7,163 bases of DNA, from contig CAMTOM010000073.1 in the NCBI GenBank assembly GCA_947074125.1, forward strand, positions 1-7,163. The letters are read 5' to 3'. Positions 6,671 to 7,163 of this stretch are shown piece by piece. Position 1 is the stretch's first letter; each line of letters starts with the position of its first letter. The DNA comes from an uncultured Desulfovibrionaceae bacterium (GTDB taxonomy: Bacteria; Desulfobacterota; Desulfovibrionia; Desulfovibrionales; Desulfovibrionaceae). The notes beneath the pieces are model-generated. The model was not told where the DNA came from. It did not search any database and worked only from the letters and a program-made list of their open reading frames with translations. A program made the translations under genes and the position numbers.

Positions 6671-6913
6671 ATGAAAAAATTTCTACAGCTCTTTTCTGCT
6701 CTTTTCGCCATATGGCTTTTTCTCTGGGTACTGACACCCATTATTGTACGCTACTGTCCTCCATTAGCACATTATGCGAAAGTAGCAGAAGAAAATGATA
6801 TTATGCCTGGAGCACTCTACTATACTGATGTTCCTGTATCAGCAGAAAGCGAGCGTAATAACAGGGATACCATTCAGTTCCTGCCACATGGCCCTCGCCC
6901 TGATCCCCAATAA
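6671..6913 (+). CDS. Small single-pass membrane protein, function unknown
   Basis: This 80-residue protein is one I do not recognise. Lys2/Lys3 is followed by a hydrophobic helix at about 4-27 rich in Phe, Leu and Trp, then a polar tail of about 50 residues with a GALYYTDVP segment and a Pro-rich end (PHGPRPDPQ). The helix could be an N-terminal anchor or an uncleaved signal; no clear cleavage site or lipobox is seen. I would place the tail outside the cytoplasm by the positive-inside rule. There is no good Shine-Dalgarno sequence before ATG 6671, but the membrane-protein-like composition and the two successive TAA stops support a real gene. The next gene, a DMT-type transporter, starts 39 bases downstream and is probably co-transcribed. 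Moderate confidence that it is expressed; no function assigned. Confidence 0.65.
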   Translation: MKKFLQLFSALFAIWLFLWVLTPIIVRYCPPLAHYAKVAEENDIMPGALYYTDVPVSAESERNNRDTIQFLPHGPRPDPQ

Positions 6914-6938
6914 TAACTCTCTCTATAAAGCTCACATC

Positions 6939-6943
6939 AGGAG
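6939..6943 (+). promoter_or_regulatory. Ribosome binding site of the EamA-type transporter gene
   Basis: AGGAG lies nine bases before ATG 6953. It supports this start for the partial gene and marks the 39-base gap as translational signal only; no terminator is seen in it. Confidence 0.75.
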
Positions 6944-6952
6944 CACCACAAC

Positions 6953-7163
6953 ATGACCTCTTCCCTTACTGGCATTGCCTTCATGTTGCTGGCAGCCTTT
7001 CTTTGGTCGCTCATCGGACTTTTTTCTAGTATTTGTCTCTCACAGGGAATGACAGCACTTGAAATAGCATTCTGGCGAACAAGTATCGGCTGCGTGTGTT
7101 TTATGCTGCACATGTTTGCTTTTCGGCAAGCTTTTGTTCCTCTTAAACACCTTGGAATTTTTC
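6953..7163 (+). CDS. EamA/DMT-superfamily transporter, 3'-truncated by the window edge
   Basis: Seventy N-terminal residues are visible out of an expected 280-300. The first membrane helix (about 6-28) contains LLAAFLWSLIGLF, matching the start of EamA repeats, where a Trp follows the small-residue run. Then come a short loop, the GMTALEIAFWRTSIG segment corresponding to the conserved 'P-x-x-I-x-x-x-R' region that opens helix two, and a second hydrophobic stretch to about 58. Members of this superfamily export or import diverse metabolites such as amino acids, so the substrate cannot be predicted from this fragment. The ribosome binding site is good, and it probably shares a transcript with the small membrane protein just upstream. 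The frame is open to the last base, so the end lies outside. Confidence 0.85.
   Translation, partial: MTSSLTGIAFMLLAAFLWSLIGLFSSICLSQGMTALEIAFWRTSIGCVCFMLHMFAFRQAFVPLKHLGIF

Overview
The window is bacterial DNA of roughly even base composition (about 48% G+C by hand count of sample lines). All genes lie on the plus strand and are tightly packed. The gene content and arrangement suggest a Gram-negative anaerobe, and a Desulfovibrio-like member of the Desulfobacterota is my best guess. The pointers are pyrB-pyrC linked to a secreted DUF4139 protein and a MEMO protein, followed by a PF03601-type anion exporter with an unusual N-terminal extension. No rRNA or single-species marker is present, so this taxonomy is inference.

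Region 1 (1-4507) looks like one co-directional transcription unit. It holds the 3' part of pyrB (aspartate carbamoyltransferase), pyrC (dihydroorotase, ATGA overlap), a secreted DUF4139-family protein (11-base overlap, non-ATG start) and a MEMO/AmmeMemoRadiSam B protein (20 bases downstream). The first two catalyse consecutive steps of de novo pyrimidine synthesis. The last two have no known role in that pathway, so their coupling to it is the main contextual puzzle.

Region 2 (4508-4706) is a 199-base gap. It has no convincing intrinsic terminator, but it holds a possible extended -10 promoter, a 7-bp inverted repeat and a pair of 7-base direct repeats one helical turn apart just before a strong Shine-Dalgarno site.

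Region 3 (4707-6535) encodes a 581-residue membrane protein of the YeiH/PF03601 'putative sulfate exporter' type. It has an additional N-terminal membrane helix and a roughly 150-residue Ala/Lys/Glu-rich, probably coiled-coil extracytoplasmic segment. Two consecutive intrinsic terminators follow it, so the gene probably ends its own transcript.

Region 4 (6536-7163) has an AT-rich leader of about 135 bases, a small single-pass membrane protein of unknown function, and the start of an EamA/DMT-type transporter that runs off the window.

I found no CRISPR array, tRNA, rRNA, insertion sequence or obvious defence or secondary-metabolite system. The exporter with its periplasmic extension and the pyr-DUF4139-MEMO linkage are the points most worth following up.
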